A stretch of DNA of 64,000 nt from Nitrospira sp. (GCA_018242765.1 JAFEBH010000019.1:58491-122490); one strand, 5' to 3'; numbered from the stretch's first letter, positions 32,900 through 42,133 are shown. Program-made: numbers and translations. Notes: generated by a model not told the origin, from the sequence alone.

Positions 32900-35800
32900 A
32901 TGGTTGAAGGGATCATTGAATATTGTGCGAGAAACCGTTTCATTGTTTTTCTGCTGGTCTTTTCAGCAGCCGTGGGCGGGCTCTGGGCTATGAAGCAGAC
33001 CCCCATCGATGCCCTCCCGGATATCTCCGACACGCAGGTGATCGTGTACACCACCTGGCCAGGTCGGTCGCCCGATCTAGTTGAGGATCAGATTACGTAT
33101 CCGATCGTCACGGCCCTCTTATCGGCCCCCAAGGTGACGGTGGTGCGCGGATTTTCCGATTTCGGCTATTCCTACGTCTACATCCTCTTTAAAGACGGCA
33201 CGGACATTTACTGGGCCCGCACACGAGTCCTGGAGCGCCTGAGCCAGCTCGGCGGCCGCATGCCGGAGGGGGTCATGCCGCAACTCGGCCCGGACGCGAC
33301 CGGTGTCGGCTGGGTCTTCCAATATGCACTAGTGGATGAGACCGGGCAGCAGGACCTCGCCTCGCTGCGCAGCTTCCAGGATTGGTACCTGCGTTACTGG
33401 CTGCGCGCCGTAGAAGGCGTCGCCGAGGTGGCCAGCCTCGGCGGCTTTGTCCGACAGTACCAGGTGAACTTGGATCCCACCAAAGTGCTCGCCTATCGCC
33501 TCTCGATTCCTTCGATCGTGGAAACCATCCGACAGAGTAATAACGACGTGGGCGGGCGCGTCGTGGAATTTTCGGGAATCGAATATGTGGTCCGAGGGCG
33601 CGGGTATATCAAGACACCCGAGGACATCGAAGAGATGGCGGTGGGCGTTAACGAAAAGGGGACGCCGATTCTCCTGCGCGACGTGGCCACGGTCAAGCTC
33701 GGACCGGACATGCGGCGCGGCTTAGCCGAGCTCGATGGGAAGGGCGAGGTTGCGGGCGGGATTGTGGTCATGCGCTTCGGCGAGAATGCCCTTACGGTGA
33801 TCGAGCGCGTCAAGGCCAAGCTCAAAGAACTCGAACCCTCCATGCCGAAGGGTGTCAAGGTGGTCACGACCTACGACCGCAGCAACCTCATTCACGAATC
33901 CGTCGCTACGGCAAATGAGAACCTGGCGGAAGAACTGATTGTCACCGGGGTCGTGATCGTCGGCTTTCTCCTCCATGTTCGCTCCGCGATACTTCCTATC
34001 CTCAGCCTCCCCCTGGCGATCCTGATCGCCTTTATTTTTGTTTACTTTTTGGACATCGGATTGAACATCATGTCGCTCGGCGGCATCATCGTCGCCATCG
34101 GGGACATGGTGGACGCCCCGATCGTGATGGTGGACAACGCGCACAAGCGGCTGGAGGAATGGGAACAGAACGGGAGAATCGGGGACCGAACGCAGATCCT
34201 CATCGATTCCGCGAAAGAAGTCGGCCCGGCGATGTTCAGCTCGTTACTCGTGATCGGGATCTCCTTCTTGCCCGTGTTCGTCCTCGAGGCGCAGGAAGGC
34301 CGGATGTTCAAGCCCCTGGCCTTTACGAATTTCCTGGGCGTTGCCGCCTGCGCGGTGCTGGCCATCACGCTGATCCCGGCGTTGCTGCCAACCTTCACAC
34401 GCGGCCGAATTTTCCCTGAGCAGCGACATCCCGTCAGCCGCCTCTTGCAGCGTCTCTATGCGCCTGTGCTGCGGGCCGCGCTCCACCACCGGTGGCTCGT
34501 TGTGGTCTTGTCGATCGGGCTGTTGGCCAGCATTATCCCCGTCTATCAGCGCATGGGCTCCGAATTCATGCCGCCTTTGTATGAGGGCACCATCCTCTAC
34601 ATGCCCACGACACTCCCTGGGCTGTCGGTCACCGAAGCCAGTCGGCTCCTGCAACTCATGGACCGGAAGCTCCGAGGGTTCCCCGAAGTCGAGTGGGTCT
34701 TCGGCAAGGCTGGGCGGGCCGAGACCTCCACAGACCCGGCCCCGTTCAGCATGATGGAAGTCGTGGTCGAACTGAAGCCGATAGACCAATGGCGGCCGGG
34801 ACTGAGCTATGAAGGTCTCGTGGATGAGATGAATCGGGCACTGCAGCTTCCGGGAGTGACTAATGCCTGGACAATGCCGATCAAGGCACGGATCGACATG
34901 CTCACGACCGGCGTGCGGACTCCCGTCGGGATCAAGATTTTCGGGTCCGATCTCAAAGAGATCGAGAGCATTGGCAAACATCTCGAGATGGTTCTCCGGG
35001 ACGTGCCCGGCACGCGGAGCGTCTATGCGGAGCGGGTCTCGGGCGGCTATTTCCTGGACTTCGACATCAATCGCAAGGAGATCGCACGGTACGGGCTCAA
35101 GTTAATGGATGTGGGCCGGATTATCGAGACGGCCATCGGCGGTGAAAGCATCGCCACGACCATCGAGGGCCGGGAGCGCTACCCGATCAACGTGCGGTAT
35201 CTCCGCGAACTGCGCGATGATCCGGAAAAACTGCGACGGGTGCTCGTTGAGACACCAACCGGTGCGCAAGTGCCTCTCGCTCAACTGGCCACGCTCCGGT
35301 TCGTGAACGGGCCTCCCATGATTCGGGATGAAAACGGTAGGTTGGCTGGGTACGTCTATCTGGACATGGCTGGCCGAGACGTAGGTGGGTACGTGGAGGA
35401 TCTCAAGCGAGTGGTGCGTGAGAAGGTGCAACTGCCGCCTGGCTATACGATCACCTGGTCGGGCCAGTATGAGTTCATGGAGCGGGTCAAGGAACGGCTC
35501 AAGGTAGTGATGCCTCTCACTCTAGTCATCATTTTCGTGATGTTCTACTTTACGTTTAGCTCAGTGGCCCAAACACTCATGGTCATGCTGGGGGTGCCGC
35601 TTTGTCTGGTAGGCGCCTTTTGGTATCTCGCCGAACTGGACTACAACATGAGCATCGCGGTCTGGGTCGGGATCATCACCGTGGTGGGGACAGGAACCGA
35701 AACCAGCTCGGTCATGCTGGCCTATCTGGATGAGGCCTGCCAGCGGCGCAAGGCGGCAGGTGGACTCGCGACCCTTGAGGATCTCATTGAGACCGTGCAG

Positions 35801-36034
35801 CGCGGAGCGGTCGAGCGCATCAGGCCGATGATGATGATCGGGGTTGTCGATGTTGTCGGGTTGATTCCTGTGATGCTGGCCACTGGTACCGGCGGCGATG
35901 TGATGAAGCGAATCGCCGCGCCACAAGTGGGCGGAGTCTTCTCGGCCATGATTCTCACGCTGTTCGTCATTCCGCCCGTCTATGTCATGTGGCGATGGTG
36001 GAAGGAGAACAAGCACGGGCAGAGAGGCAGATAG
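32900..36034 (+). CDS. cusA: CusA-type heavy-metal RND transporter
   Basis: A 1044-residue inner-membrane proton antiporter of full HME-RND length. Visible parts are the N-terminal helix (FIVFLLVFSAAVGGLWAMKQ), porter motifs WPGRSPDLVEDQITYPIVTA and GFSDFGYSYVYILFKDGTDI, the TM4 proton-relay region GGIIVAIGDMVDAPIVMVDN, the mid-repeat MGSEFMPPLYEGTILYMPTT, and final helices (GGVFSAMILTLFVIPPVYVM). Met residues in the porter domain (TMPIKARIDM) fit the Cu(I)/Ag(I) subgroup. No anomaly is seen. Confidence 0.93.
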   Translation: MVEGIIEYCARNRFIVFLLVFSAAVGGLWAMKQTPIDALPDISDTQVIVYTTWPGRSPDLVEDQITYPIVTALLSAPKVTVVRGFSDFGYSYVYILFKDGTDIYWARTRVLERLSQLGGRMPEGVMPQLGPDATGVGWVFQYALVDETGQQDLASLRSFQDWYLRYWLRAVEGVAEVASLGGFVRQYQVNLDPTKVLAYRLSIPSIVETIRQSNNDVGGRVVEFSGIEYVVRGRGYIKTPEDIEEMAVGVNEKGTPILLRDVATVKLGPDMRRGLAELDGKGEVAGGIVVMRFGENALTVIERVKAKLKELEPSMPKGVKVVTTYDRSNLIHESVATANENLAEELIVTGVVIVGFLLHVRSAILPILSLPLAILIAFIFVYFLDIGLNIMSLGGIIVAIGDMVDAPIVMVDNAHKRLEEWEQNGRIGDRTQILIDSAKEVGPAMFSSLLVIGISFLPVFVLEAQEGRMFKPLAFTNFLGVAACAVLAITLIPALLPTFTRGRIFPEQRHPVSRLLQRLYAPVLRAALHHRWLVVVLSIGLLASIIPVYQRMGSEFMPPLYEGTILYMPTTLPGLSVTEASRLLQLMDRKLRGFPEVEWVFGKAGRAETSTDPAPFSMMEVVVELKPIDQWRPGLSYEGLVDEMNRALQLPGVTNAWTMPIKARIDMLTTGVRTPVGIKIFGSDLKEIESIGKHLEMVLRDVPGTRSVYAERVSGGYFLDFDINRKEIARYGLKLMDVGRIIETAIGGESIATTIEGRERYPINVRYLRELRDDPEKLRRVLVETPTGAQVPLAQLATLRFVNGPPMIRDENGRLAGYVYLDMAGRDVGGYVEDLKRVVREKVQLPPGYTITWSGQYEFMERVKERLKVVMPLTLVIIFVMFYFTFSSVAQTLMVMLGVPLCLVGAFWYLAELDYNMSIAVWVGIITVVGTGTETSSVMLAYLDEACQRRKAAGGLATLEDLIETVQRGAVERIRPMMMIGVVDVVGLIPVMLATGTGGDVMKRIAAPQVGGVFSAMILTLFVIPPVYVMWRWWKENKHGQRGR

Positions 36035-36166
36035 AGCAAAAGCATGTGGAGCCTTGAACCCAGGACGTTCTCAACGGTGGTCTTACAGGCCAACAGCGCC
36101 TGGCGCTCTAAGTTTTCCGGGGTGTCGATTTGTCCGAACACCATTGGTTGAAAGAGGGAAGTGCCT

Positions 36167-36505
36167 ATGAAGCTCTCGCAGCAGCCGTCGTGGTTCGTCC
36201 TGTTGTTCACCATGGCAATCATGGCCTGTTCGACCGCTCCACCGCGCGAACTGATTGAACGCAACGATCACAGTGGATTGGCAGCCTGGTATGAGCAGGA
36301 GGCCGTACGTCTGCGCGGGAAAGCAGAGGACATGCGTCAGATGGCTGAACTGTACGCGAAGTCTTCTTATCAACCTTCGCCGAAGGAGTCCAAAACACAG
36401 TTGATCGCCCACTGTCGGCTTTTCATTGATTACTACACCAAATCGGCCGAAGAAGCGGAGGCGCTCGCCAAACTGCATCACGCACAAGAGCCGGCCATTC
36501 CGTGA
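36167..36505 (+). CDS. Small helical lipoprotein, family H paralogue 1
   Basis: A 112-residue protein with a lipoprotein signal (PSWFVLLFTMAIMACS, lipobox IMAC). The mature part is a helical hairpin with NDHSGLAAWYEQEAVRLRGK, AEDMRQMAELY, then LIAHCR and KSAEEAEALAKLHHAQEP. It shares the pattern DH-x2-L-x3-Y ... AHC-R/K ... A-x-EA-x2-LA with 36889, 37388 and 41613, and is closest to 37388. The start at ATG 36167 follows GAGGGAAG. It is the first gene after cusA. No named family is recognised; the single conserved Cys next to His could bind metal. Confidence 0.7.
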   Translation: MKLSQQPSWFVLLFTMAIMACSTAPPRELIERNDHSGLAAWYEQEAVRLRGKAEDMRQMAELYAKSSYQPSPKESKTQLIAHCRLFIDYYTKSAEEAEALAKLHHAQEPAIP

Positions 36506-36888
36506 TGAGGGACGGGACGATGATCCCACTGTGGGTGTTGAGTTTCTCGAAGTGTTCTGTGGGCAGCACGTTTCATTATGGACCGGTTACTACATGTCAA
36601 GGCATCGCCCGTCTTGGGATCGACACTTGCGTCGCCAGACCGGTACGGAGGTGCAGGGCAATCGGGCTATACCAACATGTCAACATGGTGGCATTGCGCT
36701 ACAGCCACAATTGGTCAGCTGCCCTTTATTGCCACGGGGCTTCGGTCGCAAGAGAGGATGTGTGCAGTAATCAAAGTCATACATTGAAATTCACGTATAA
36801 ATGACGCTCCGATGACTTGGTACAGCAGTTGCTCAGGTGCCATCACAGGCAGTGAATGGGTCACTGCCGATAAAAAGGGGGGATTACA
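36506..36888 (+). other. Intergenic between paralogues of family H
   Basis: About 380 bp. Short frames are open but have no ribosome-binding site or motif, and nothing is supported. Confidence 0.4.
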
Positions 36889-37227
36889 ATGCGACAGGTT
36901 ATGAGGGGGTTACCATTCATCGTCATCTTGCTGGTCTTGGCCATGCCAAGCTTTGCCGCGTCTGGCCCTGAGCCTGGGATTGCCAAGGGTGATCATCAGG
37001 CACTCGCGATGTACTATGCCGAGCAGGCGCAGGATTTCAAGGCGAAGGCCCGGTTCTGGGACAATACCGCGGAATCCTACGAGCATCACCCGGAGCTCTA
37101 TAAGGCGAGTGACATCGCCGATCAAGCGGCGCATTGCCGTCAGGTTGCTCGAAACTACAGGAAGATGGCAGACGAGGCGGCAGCCTTGGCGAGTGAACAC
37201 TTGAGTCTCACGCGCAAGGGACCGTAG
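36889..37227 (+). CDS. Small helical periplasmic protein, family H paralogue 2
   Basis: A 112-residue protein with a Sec signal (GLPFIVILLVLAMPSFAAS) and no lipobox. The mature part is KGDHQALAMYYAEQAQDFKA, KARFWDNTAESYEHHP, AAHCRQVARNYRKMADEAAA and LASEHLSLTRKGP. It pairs most closely with 41613 (same LTRKGP end). GGGGGG lies upstream of the ATG. An exported helical hairpin of unknown role, found only beside metal genes here. Confidence 0.7.
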   Translation: MRQVMRGLPFIVILLVLAMPSFAASGPEPGIAKGDHQALAMYYAEQAQDFKAKARFWDNTAESYEHHPELYKASDIADQAAHCRQVARNYRKMADEAAALASEHLSLTRKGP

Positions 37228-37387
37228 GCAGTCGCACGGGGACGTTCACTGTTCGATAGCAGCCGACCAGGGCACGCCGAGGCGATCTGTTGTTCGCTAT
37301 TTATGCCTTGAAAGGCCTCGGCGACGCTCTGGGGTTCGGATTGTTGACCTGTGCGAAGTCCCTATTCTTCGAAGGAAGGAAGCGCCT

Positions 37388-37729
37388 ATGAAGCTTTCGC
37401 GGCAGCTGTCGTGGTTCATCCTGTTGTTCGTCGTCGCGGTCATGGCCTGTTCAACGGGGCCACCACGCGAACTGATTGAACGGAACGATCATAGCGGACT
37501 GGCAACCTGGTATGAGCAGGAGGCCCTGCGTCTACGAGGAAAGGCCGAAGAAATGCGTCAGATGGGTGATCGATACGCCGTATTTTCTTCTCCCCATCTT
37601 TCTCCAAAAGAAACCAAAGCCGATCTGATCGCACACTGTCGCTCCTTTATGCAGTATTACACGAAGGCAGCCGAGGAAGCGGAGGCTCTCGCCAAACTGC
37701 ATCGCGAACAAGAGCCGGTCATTCCCTGA
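37388..37729 (+). CDS. Small helical lipoprotein, family H paralogue 3
   Basis: A 113-residue near-duplicate of 36167 (lipobox VMAC, NDHSGLATWYEQEALRLRGK, LIAHCRSFMQYYTKAAEEAE). Upstream sequence GAAGGAAGGAAGCGCCT also resembles that of the first copy, so the duplication included the ribosome-binding site. It differs by an insertion in the inter-helix loop (VFSSPHLSPKE). Confidence 0.7.
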   Translation: MKLSRQLSWFILLFVVAVMACSTGPPRELIERNDHSGLATWYEQEALRLRGKAEEMRQMGDRYAVFSSPHLSPKETKADLIAHCRSFMQYYTKAAEEAEALAKLHREQEPVIP

Positions 37730-37867
37730 TGGAGGACGCTGTGATCGCTATGCGGGTTTCTCAAACGATTCTGTGGTCGGTCCGCTCAATGATGAATCGG
37801 TCCAGTGTTTCAGCAGCTCGTAGGACCAAACAATGGTTGCATCCGTAAGGCAGAAAAAGGAGGGAGC

Positions 37868-38077
37868 ATGAAGCCGCAGCATGTGAAGAAACCGCACAAC
37901 GACAAGGCTGATACCACACAAGCTGCTATCCCCGAACAGATCATGTCCGATGAACTTCGTGAGCGGATTGCGAAGCGGGCCTATCAGCTCTACCTGGAAC
38001 GGGGCTGCAGAGCGGGGTGTGATGTAGAAGATTGGGTTGACGCGGAGCGAGAGATGTTTGCGCCACCGAATGTGTAG
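37868..38077 (+). CDS. DUF2934-type small protein
   Basis: A 69-residue cytosolic protein. The C-terminal half matches the DUF2934 pattern (RIAKRAYQLYLERGCRAGCD then VEDWVDAEREMF), with two cysteines in the loop where many members have none. AAGGAGGGAGC precedes ATG 37868. The function of the domain is unknown. Confidence 0.75.
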   Translation: MKPQHVKKPHNDKADTTQAAIPEQIMSDELRERIAKRAYQLYLERGCRAGCDVEDWVDAEREMFAPPNV

Positions 38078-38209
38078 GAGTAACGGTTCTTCTCGCCGAC
38101 TTCGGCCAGCCCCATGCACTCATGCCGGCCTGTGTTTCGATCATCGTGTGTTTGTTGGAGAGAGCGCATGAGCATGTGAGAGGGACGATGGTTCCTCGGA
38201 GTCAGAGTG

Positions 38210-38757
38210 ATGTGGAGCTACTTGCTCCGTCGGCGGCTCACCGTTCTTTTCGTTCTTGCCGTGATGGTCAACTATGCGTGGGAACGAGCCCAATCGCCTC
38301 TGTATGTCCTACCTGGAGGGGCAGAGATTGAGTGGTGGATGTGTGCGGCGGCGAGTGTCGGGGATGGCCTGGTGGTTCTCCTAATCGTCCAGATCGGCCG
38401 GCTGGTGATCGGCCAGCGTAACTGGTATTTCCGGCCGGGAGCGCGAGGGTATCCGGTACTGTTGCTGTCGGGAGCAGTTGTCAGTGTCGCGGTCGAATCG
38501 ATTGCGATCTACGGTGCCCAGTGGTGGGCCTACAGCTCCCGCATGCTCTGATTCCTGGGATGAACATCGGGGTGGCTCCGCTGGTGAAAATGCTGGTGTT
38601 GCCACCGGTGATTGTCACGCTGCTGGCGTGGTGCCACCGGAAGATCAGGGGAGGGAACCATGCGATGGCTGACTACCCTACAACAATGGCCGCGTTGTTG
38701 GCTCGTGCTGAGTCTGGCATCGGCAGTCGCCGGTTGTACCCATCCGATGGCGGCTGA
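38210..38757 (+). pseudogene. Polytopic membrane protein split by a frameshift
   Basis: From ATG 38210 (GGAG upstream) the frame reads LLRRRLTVLFVLAVMVNYAW, ASVGDGLVVLLIVQIGRLVI and YPVLLLSGAVVSVAVESIAI, then stops at 38551 after AYSSRML. The next frame continues LIPGMNIGVAPLVKMLVLPP and VIVTLLAWCHRKIRG, clearly the same protein. One base is missing near 38542. Combined it would have four to five membrane helices. The family is not recognised. The 3' end overlaps the next gene. Confidence 0.55.
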
Positions 38758-39033
38758 TGCGCCTGTGGTGGATCGCGTGCTGGGCGATCACGTCTTGCGC
38801 GAACAACTGGTCGCACGGGGGACGTTAGATGCGCATTTTGTGCACGAAGTGCTCCATCAACTCGGCCAAGGGCCCAGGGAGATCACAAATTCGCTCGACT
38901 CCTCGCCGACCATCTCCACCACCACCCAACCACCGCTCGCGCGGTCTATGGGGAACTCGCTCGGCACAAAGGCTTTCAAGAGTGGCTCCTTGAGCAAATG
39001 CGAGGAGCAACGGGTGGCGCTGGAGGCCCATGA
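38660..39033 (+). pseudogene. Lipoprotein split by a frameshift near 38879
   Basis: ATG 38660 gives a lipoprotein signal (RCWLVLSLASAVAGCTHP, lipobox VAGC) and DRVLGDHVLREQLVARGTLD, then HFVHEVLHQLGQG. After 38880 another frame continues naturally, DHKFARLLADHLHHHPTTAR, AVYGELARHKGFQEWLLEQM and RGATGGAGGP, with a stop at 39031. The original frame instead gives a low-complexity Ser/Thr stretch (NSLDSSPTISTTTQPP) that looks like out-of-frame reading. A -1 or +2 shift at 38876-38880 would explain this. His-rich, unknown family. Confidence 0.5.
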
Positions 39034-39085
39034 CCAAAGCGTGTCGGCCGATTCGTTCGGCCATCTGTGTCAAACGGCTGCGCCC

Positions 39086-39304
39086 ATGAGAGCACCAGAA
39101 CGACAAACCGAACTCCTCGCGTTCCGGCTCGGTGACTATGCTGCCGGCATACTGACCGGAGTGCACACAGCACTCGCCGTGCGTCTCATCGTCGGTTCGC
39201 CTTGGGCCATAGTGATGGCCATGCTCGTCGGCATGGCGGTGGGCCACCAAATGACCGGCGAAACCGAGACGACCGGTCAGGACAGGTTCACATGGAAAGA
39301 GTGA
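39086..39304 (+). CDS. Small membrane protein
   Basis: From ATG 39086, 72 residues: an amphipathic start (RAPERQTELLAFRLGDYAAG) and two hydrophobic stretches (ILTGVHTALAVRLIVG, WAIVMAMLVGMAVGHQM). The frame is open far upstream to 38612, but that extension reads through the out-of-frame part of the preceding lipoprotein gene. Its 3' end overlaps the start of the glucan phosphorylase gene by 13 bp. Unknown family. Confidence 0.45.
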   Translation: MRAPERQTELLAFRLGDYAAGILTGVHTALAVRLIVGSPWAIVMAMLVGMAVGHQMTGETETTGQDRFTWKE

Positions 39305-41133
39305 AGGATCCGGTGTGCGGAATGATGGTCTCTGTCGAGGAAGGGCGTCCCGCCTTTCATCACGGGACCACCTATTACCTCTGCTCCGACCTCTGCCAGC
39401 GCATGTTTCTCGCCGCTCCGGAAAAGTATGCCGGTCGAACAACCGGCGTCTCACCGGGCCAAACCGATATTGTTCGGCGGATTGCTTACTTTTCCATGGA
39501 AGTGGCGGTGGATCCCCGCATGCCGACATACAGCGGCGGGCTCGGTGTCTTGGCGGGCGACACGTTGCGATCTTGCGCGGATCTCAAGATTCCCGTCGTG
39601 GCGGTCAGCCTCCTCTATCGGAACGGCTATTTCGATCAGCGGTTGGATGCGGATGGCACTCAACAGGAGAAGCCCGTGGAGTGGAATCCGACCGAGCTAC
39701 TTCGCCCCCTCTCCACGACCGTGGAGGTGCCAATCGAGGGCCGATCAGTCGCAGTTCAAGCCTGGCAGTATGACGTGGTGGGAATAACGGGGCACACCGT
39801 ACCGTTGCTGTTGCTGGACACCGATCGCGAGGGCAATGCGCCGCCCGACCGAGCACTCACGTCCTGGCTGTATGGAGGGGATGAACAATATCGCCTCGCG
39901 CAAGAGATCATCTTGGGTGTCGGCGGACTCCGCATGCTGCAGGCGCTCGGCTACACCGAGCTGACACGGTTTCATATGAACGAAGGACATGCGAGTTTAC
40001 TCGCGCTCGAACTGTTACGGGAACGCCAACAGCAGGAACAAACCGAATGGGATTTCAACGAGGTCAGAAGCCGCTGTGTCTTTACCACCCATACGCCGGT
40101 TGCAGCCGGACATGATCAGTTTTCCTATGATCTGGCGACCCGGATGCTAGGGTCGCACCTGCCGCTCGATGTCGTACAGATGCTTGGCGGAAAGGACCGG
40201 TTGAACATGACGCTCCTCGCTTTGAACATGAGTACCTACGTCAACGGAGTCGCCAAGAAACATGGGGTGGTCTCGCAGGAAATGTTTCCCGGATACGCGA
40301 TCGATTCCATCACGAACGGCGTCCATTCTGTCACCTGGACTAGCGAGAGCTTCCAACAGCTCTATGACCACACCATCCCGGGTTGGCGAAGCGATCCCTT
40401 TTCCCTTCGCTATGCGATCAGTCTCTCGAACCAGGAGATTTGGGAGGTTCATGTGAAGGCCAAGGCTGCACTGCTCGCAGAGGTACAACAGCGTACGCGG
40501 CAGCAGTTGAGGCTGGATACCTTCACGATCGGTTTCGCGCGGCGCGCGACCTTGTACAAGCGGGCTGATTTAGTTCTGTCGGCGCCTCGTGAATTGATCG
40601 ATGTCGCCAAGAAGGCGGGACCGCTGCAGATCCTTTTCGCCGGCAAAGCGCACCCCAAGGATGAGCCGGGCAAGGATATGATCCGGCGGATCGTGCAAGC
40701 GGCCAAGCAGCTCGAACGGGATGTGACAATTCTCTACCTCGACAACTACGACATGACCCTCGCCCGGCTCATGACGGCCGGCGTGGATCTCTGGCTGAAC
40801 ACGCCTCAGCGGCCGCTCGAAGCGTCGGGGACATCAGGCATGAAGGCGGCGCACAACGGCGTGCCGAGTTTTAGCGTCCTGGATGGCTGGTGGTTGGAAG
40901 GTCACATCGAAGGTGTGACCGGCTGGTCGATCGGCTCACGGATGAGCCAAGGGACCGATCAACGGGAGGATGCACGTGAGTTGTATGAAAAACTGCGCTG
41001 GACGATCGTGCCGATGTATTACCAATCGCGGGATCGTTGGATCGACGTGATGCGACATACGATCGCATTCAACGCGTCATTCTTCAACACCCACCGTATG
41101 GTGCAGCAGTATGCCACCAATGCCTATGTGTAA
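39292..41133 (+). CDS. glgP: YHS domain fused to alpha-glucan phosphorylase
   Basis: 613 residues. Residues 1-45 are a YHS metal-binding domain (VKDPVCGMMVSVEEGRPAFH, then YYLCSDLCQRMF). From about residue 60 it is a short-type glycogen/alpha-glucan phosphorylase: AYFSMEVAVDPRMPTYSGGL, TRFHMNEGHASLLALELLRE, FTTHTPVAAGHDQFSYDL, ITNGVHSVTW, GFARRATLYKRADLVL and EASGTSGMKAAHNGVPSFSV, whose Lys (about 517) is the PLP site. It releases glucose-1-phosphate from polyglucans. ATG 39292 is preferred; the frame opens at 39202 without homology. A YHS fusion to this enzyme is unusual and could make it metal-responsive. Confidence 0.88.
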   Translation: MERVKDPVCGMMVSVEEGRPAFHHGTTYYLCSDLCQRMFLAAPEKYAGRTTGVSPGQTDIVRRIAYFSMEVAVDPRMPTYSGGLGVLAGDTLRSCADLKIPVVAVSLLYRNGYFDQRLDADGTQQEKPVEWNPTELLRPLSTTVEVPIEGRSVAVQAWQYDVVGITGHTVPLLLLDTDREGNAPPDRALTSWLYGGDEQYRLAQEIILGVGGLRMLQALGYTELTRFHMNEGHASLLALELLRERQQQEQTEWDFNEVRSRCVFTTHTPVAAGHDQFSYDLATRMLGSHLPLDVVQMLGGKDRLNMTLLALNMSTYVNGVAKKHGVVSQEMFPGYAIDSITNGVHSVTWTSESFQQLYDHTIPGWRSDPFSLRYAISLSNQEIWEVHVKAKAALLAEVQQRTRQQLRLDTFTIGFARRATLYKRADLVLSAPRELIDVAKKAGPLQILFAGKAHPKDEPGKDMIRRIVQAAKQLERDVTILYLDNYDMTLARLMTAGVDLWLNTPQRPLEASGTSGMKAAHNGVPSFSVLDGWWLEGHIEGVTGWSIGSRMSQGTDQREDARELYEKLRWTIVPMYYQSRDRWIDVMRHTIAFNASFFNTHRMVQQYATNAYV

Positions 41134-41180
41134 GAGCAAATGCAAGCGATGGTCCACCGGTTCGAGAGAGGTCCATTGTG

Positions 41181-41294
41181 ATGAATAACCTACGACGGCT
41201 CGTTCTTTGCGCGTTTCTCGCAGTCCGCGACGAACTCTCAAGCACGCACTCCTCGCGTCATGTAAGGACGGCTGTCTCGAACACGGGTTTATGA
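41181..41294 (+). pseudogene. Truncated copy of the DUF2933 gene
   Basis: The first 16 codons (NNLRRLVLCAFLAV) are nearly identical to the gene at 42134, and then homology ends abruptly. The following residues are unrelated. It follows the true glgP 3' end just as 42134 follows the duplicated glgP 3' end. Confidence 0.7.
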
Positions 41295-41612
41295 ACTGTG
41301 AGGGTGCACATGGGGGGAATGCCACGGGGGAAGTTTCCCTTGCTTACTGACACTGTAATGCGACGAGCCAAATCTCGTCTTATATGCATACGTGTAAAGA
41401 TAAGGAGGAGCAAGGCACACATCATCATCGCTATTGAGCGAGCCTTCGGCAGCGTCACGCTCCCAGATGATGGTGACGGGGCCATGGCATCTTCGGTATC
41501 CCCAAGGCTCGCTGGCGTGGAGCAAAAAGCAGAGGGGCATGAAATAGGTGGGGAGTGAAGATCGCTCACCATAGCCGGCGAAACGGTTCGCCACAAACAA
41601 GGAGGGCGTAGG
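41295..41612 (+). other. Intergenic inside the duplicated segment
   Basis: About 320 bp with no supported gene; it separates the truncated DUF2933 copy from the family H gene. No terminator or IS end is visible at the truncation. Confidence 0.4.
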
Positions 41613-41954
41613 ATGTTAAAGCTTAAATGGATTTGCGCATTTTTGGTTCTCGGTCTCCTGGTTGCAATGCCAATTTTCGCTGCGGATCCCCTTGAGACCA
41701 TGATTAGCAAAGGCGATCATCAGGGACTGCAGCGTTACTATTCCCAACAAGCTCAGGAGCTCAAAGCCAAAGCGAATTACTGGGATACCATAGCCGAATT
41801 CTATGAAAGACATCCAGGCGAGCCCACCGGGGCTCGCACCAGGGCTGAACACATCGCTCATTGCAAAGCCATTTCGGAAACCTTGAGGAAGGCTGCGCAC
41901 GAGGCTCAGAATCTGGCCACAGAACACTATGATTTGACACGGAAGGGGCCCTAA
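41613..41954 (+). CDS. Small helical periplasmic protein, family H paralogue 4
   Basis: A 113-residue protein with a Sec signal (WICAFLVLGLLVAMPIFAAD). The mature hairpin is SKGDHQGLQRYYSQQAQELK, AKANYWDTIAEFYERHPGE, IAHCKAISETLRKAAHEAQN, LATEHYDLTRKGP, closest to 36889. The ATG is preceded by AAGGAGGGCGTAGG. It lies inside the segment between the two glgP 3' ends, so it was inserted or carried along during that duplication. Confidence 0.72.
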   Translation: MLKLKWICAFLVLGLLVAMPIFAADPLETMISKGDHQGLQRYYSQQAQELKAKANYWDTIAEFYERHPGEPTGARTRAEHIAHCKAISETLRKAAHEAQNLATEHYDLTRKGP

Positions 41955-41969
41955 AAACCCAATGTCGTT

Positions 41970-42084
41970 AATGATTTGGCCAGCGACTGGAGTGAGATCA
42001 TGCGGCAGACGATTGCGTTCAACGCGTCCTTCTTCAACACGCATCGCATGGTGCAGCAATATGCCGCCAATGCCTATATGTAAG
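41970..42084 (+). pseudogene. Duplicated 3' end of the glucan phosphorylase gene
   Basis: The frame DWSEIMRQTIAFNASFFNTH then RMVQQYAANAYM and a stop repeats the last 30 codons of the phosphorylase (WIDVMRHTIAFNASFFNTHR ... NAYV) with few changes. No start exists; it is a passive duplication remnant. Confidence 0.85.
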
Positions 42085-42133
42085 CACGAGAGCATGGGCC
42101 AATTGTCCACTCATGCAAGGGGGGAGCATTTCG

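Noticed and set aside
33722..36016. Long antisense ORFs opposite cusA
   Set aside because: Typical shadows of a high-GC coding strand; low-complexity His/Asp-rich translations and no starts with ribosome-binding sites.
38612..39304. One long 230-residue protein
   Set aside because: Its middle is an atypical Ser/Thr stretch, while another frame gives coherent protein over the same bases; I prefer a frameshifted lipoprotein plus a separate small membrane protein.
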